A stretch of DNA of 64,000 nt from Tetrahymena elliotti 4EA (taxonomy: Eukaryota; Ciliophora; Oligohymenophorea; Hymenostomatida; Tetrahymenidae), in contig JH720353.1 of NCBI GenBank assembly GCA_000231825.2, positions 429,993 through 493,992 on the forward strand. Direction: 5' to 3'. Under the pieces are notes generated by a model. That model saw only the letters and a list, made by a program, of their open reading frames with translations. It made no database searches and had not been told where the DNA came from. Below are positions 62,641 to 64,000 of this stretch, piece after piece. Every line of letters starts with the position of its first letter. The first letter of the stretch is position 1. The translations under genes and the position numbers were made by a program.

Positions 62641-63529
62641 TTTAAATAATCAGTTGATAAAATCCAATGACAAATTAAGTTTAATTCAAAAATTTTGTTG
62701 GAAAGATTTATATAAGTTTTATAAAAACAGAAAACACGCAAAACTTAATTATTTTTATTAAATTTCTATTTAAATAGTTATTTTCTAACTTGAATTAAAA
62801 CAAATAAAGTAGGTCAGCCAAAATAAACAAATAAAATAATAAAAACTAGCTATAAAAAGTAAATGCAGATGTATTTGATTGATAAAAATTTTTATTTTGT
62901 TACAATAATATCAAAGAAAATTCAAAAATAAAACTAATTTAAAAAATTAAATATTTTGCATCAAAACTATTATTTTCAAAAACTTAGATACATTTTTATA
63001 ATGAATCTTTAGATATTAGTTATGAAAAGAGTGAAAAAAGAAGCAAGAGACATTTAGATATTTGTGATTTTATTAAAAGTGTTGAAATGATACTTCTCTA
63101 AAAAGTCATTTAAAAGTATTTGAAGGTATACAGATCAAATAAATCAAGAAAAATAGAAATAAATATCAAGCAAAAATAAATAAAAAATAATTTAAATATT
63201 TTGCAAGGAATGTTTTCAAAATGTATGATTTTTATTTTAGCAAAATTAGAAAAAAATCAATCATAAATGTAGAAAGCATAAAAAAATTAAAAGATTAATG
63301 TTATAGTATCGTAATTGAGATTTTATTGAAATAAAGTGAAAGGATATTTATTAAAATTTACTCTAAAAATAACTGTAAATATAAATAAATATCTACCAAA
63401 ATAAAGACAATAATTAAACTATTTTTCAGCTTTGTTTTCATAAATTAATATATGGTTTTTATTTTAATTGATCAGACATATTAATTTTTAAATCTTTTGT
63501 GTTTTTAATTAATATGAATTAAACAAACA
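62641..63529. other. Intergenic, upstream of the EFHB-like gene
   Basis: A/T-rich 5' flank; no coding signal seen in either strand. Confidence 0.55.
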
Positions 63530-63970
63530 TTGATTGTTCTTTTCATCATTATTTGTAAAGAACCTATTTATTGTGAACTTATTAAAATATTGATTATTAT
63601 TAATATGGCTGCTATTATTATTATTGCTGCTGTTGCTATTAAACTTAATTTTACTACTACTATTGTTGATACATCATGTTTTAATTTTAAAGTTATTGTA
63701 ATTATTATTGTTTTTGTTATAAAATTTAATTTTAGCTTTCTAACTGGTCTTAATATTATTTTTAGTTTGGCAAATATTGCTCATTATTTGCTAAAATTTA
63801 AATTCCAACCTACTATGATGGCTATTGTTGTTACTATTCTTGTTGTTAAGAATTTTACTTTTATCCTGAGAATTACTACTGCGATTTATTTTAATATTGA
63901 GTCATTTTTATTTATTACACTTATTATTTTACTGATAAAGGTTATTGTTATTATTATTATTATATAGGTT
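63530..63970 (-). other. Asn-codon-rich stretch, possible exon or gene relic at the window edge
   Basis: On the minus strand one frame is rich in AAT, AAC, AGT and AGC codons (YNNNNNNNLYQQNN, NSNNNSHHSRLEF, KNNNNYNNF, NSNSSNNNNSSH). It is broken twice by TGA, at about 63904-63902 and 63676-63674. The plus strand shows a 145-codon frame of Ile/Val/Phe that is exactly the codon complement, which is the usual artefact of an Asn-rich coding strand. It could be the end of a gene that lies beyond the window with unresolved introns, or a decayed or non-coding trinucleotide-rich region. Confidence 0.3.
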
Positions 63971-64000
63971 GCTACTATTATTGATACTATTACTATTTTG

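Noticed and set aside
63530..63967. 145-codon plus-strand frame of Ile/Val/Phe resembling a membrane protein
   Set aside because: Its codons are the exact complement of an Asn/Ser-rich frame on the other strand, with no start context, loops or charges typical of a transporter.

Overview
The window is macronuclear-type DNA of an oligohymenophorean ciliate, most likely a Tetrahymena. It is extremely AT-rich. TAA and TAG are read as glutamine throughout, and TGA is the only stop that closes genes. Introns are AT-rich, start GTA/GTT and end in AG (mostly TAG or AAG). Because the standard code cuts these genes at every TAA/TAG, I re-read both strands with the ciliate code. For each multi-exon model given here the exon lengths sum to a multiple of three, which is internal support for the splice sites. 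No telomeric repeat, Tetrahymena-type chromosome-breakage sequence, rRNA, tRNA, CRISPR array or recognisable transposon was seen.

Layout, left to right: a cyclin-dependent kinase (844-2056, +) behind a degenerate 125-nt tandem repeat; a jacalin-fold lectin-like protein with a YPPQN tail (3632-4682, +); a small endonuclease III-like protein that keeps the 4Fe-4S cysteines but seems to lack the catalytic Lys/Asp (5172-5936, +); a DUF985/cupin_5 protein (6370-6861, +); a NEDD8/ubiquitin-like gene (8075-8308, +) and its decayed downstream duplicate (about 9355-9500); an IGHMBP2-type SF1B helicase with R3H and AN1 domains (10069-14579, +); a gene-free 4 kb; a laforin-like glucan phosphatase with two carbohydrate-binding modules (18559-23007, +); another gene-free 4 kb; and an aldo-keto reductase (26986-28012, +).

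Next come a hybrid histidine kinase whose ATP-binding and receiver domains look catalytically dead (29018-33541, -), an UNC93-like MFS membrane protein (34710-36140, +), and a single giant gene of about 4,035 codons with one 6.4-kb exon (36691-49648, -). Two paralogous M20 dipeptidases with identical intron positions (50392-52209 and 55679-57696, both -) flank a zinc-ribbon SDR oxidoreductase (53209-55132, +). The right end holds a small CaaX-box protein with a PP1-docking-like motif (58830-59369, -), an EFHB/CFAP21-like ciliary protein (60183-62640, -), and an Asn-codon-rich stretch of uncertain status at the edge.

The genes do not form an operon or an obvious pathway; ciliate genes are transcribed singly. 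A recurring theme is recognisable enzyme folds with missing catalytic residues: endonuclease III-like protein, histidine kinase and its receiver, aldo-keto reductase and SDR.
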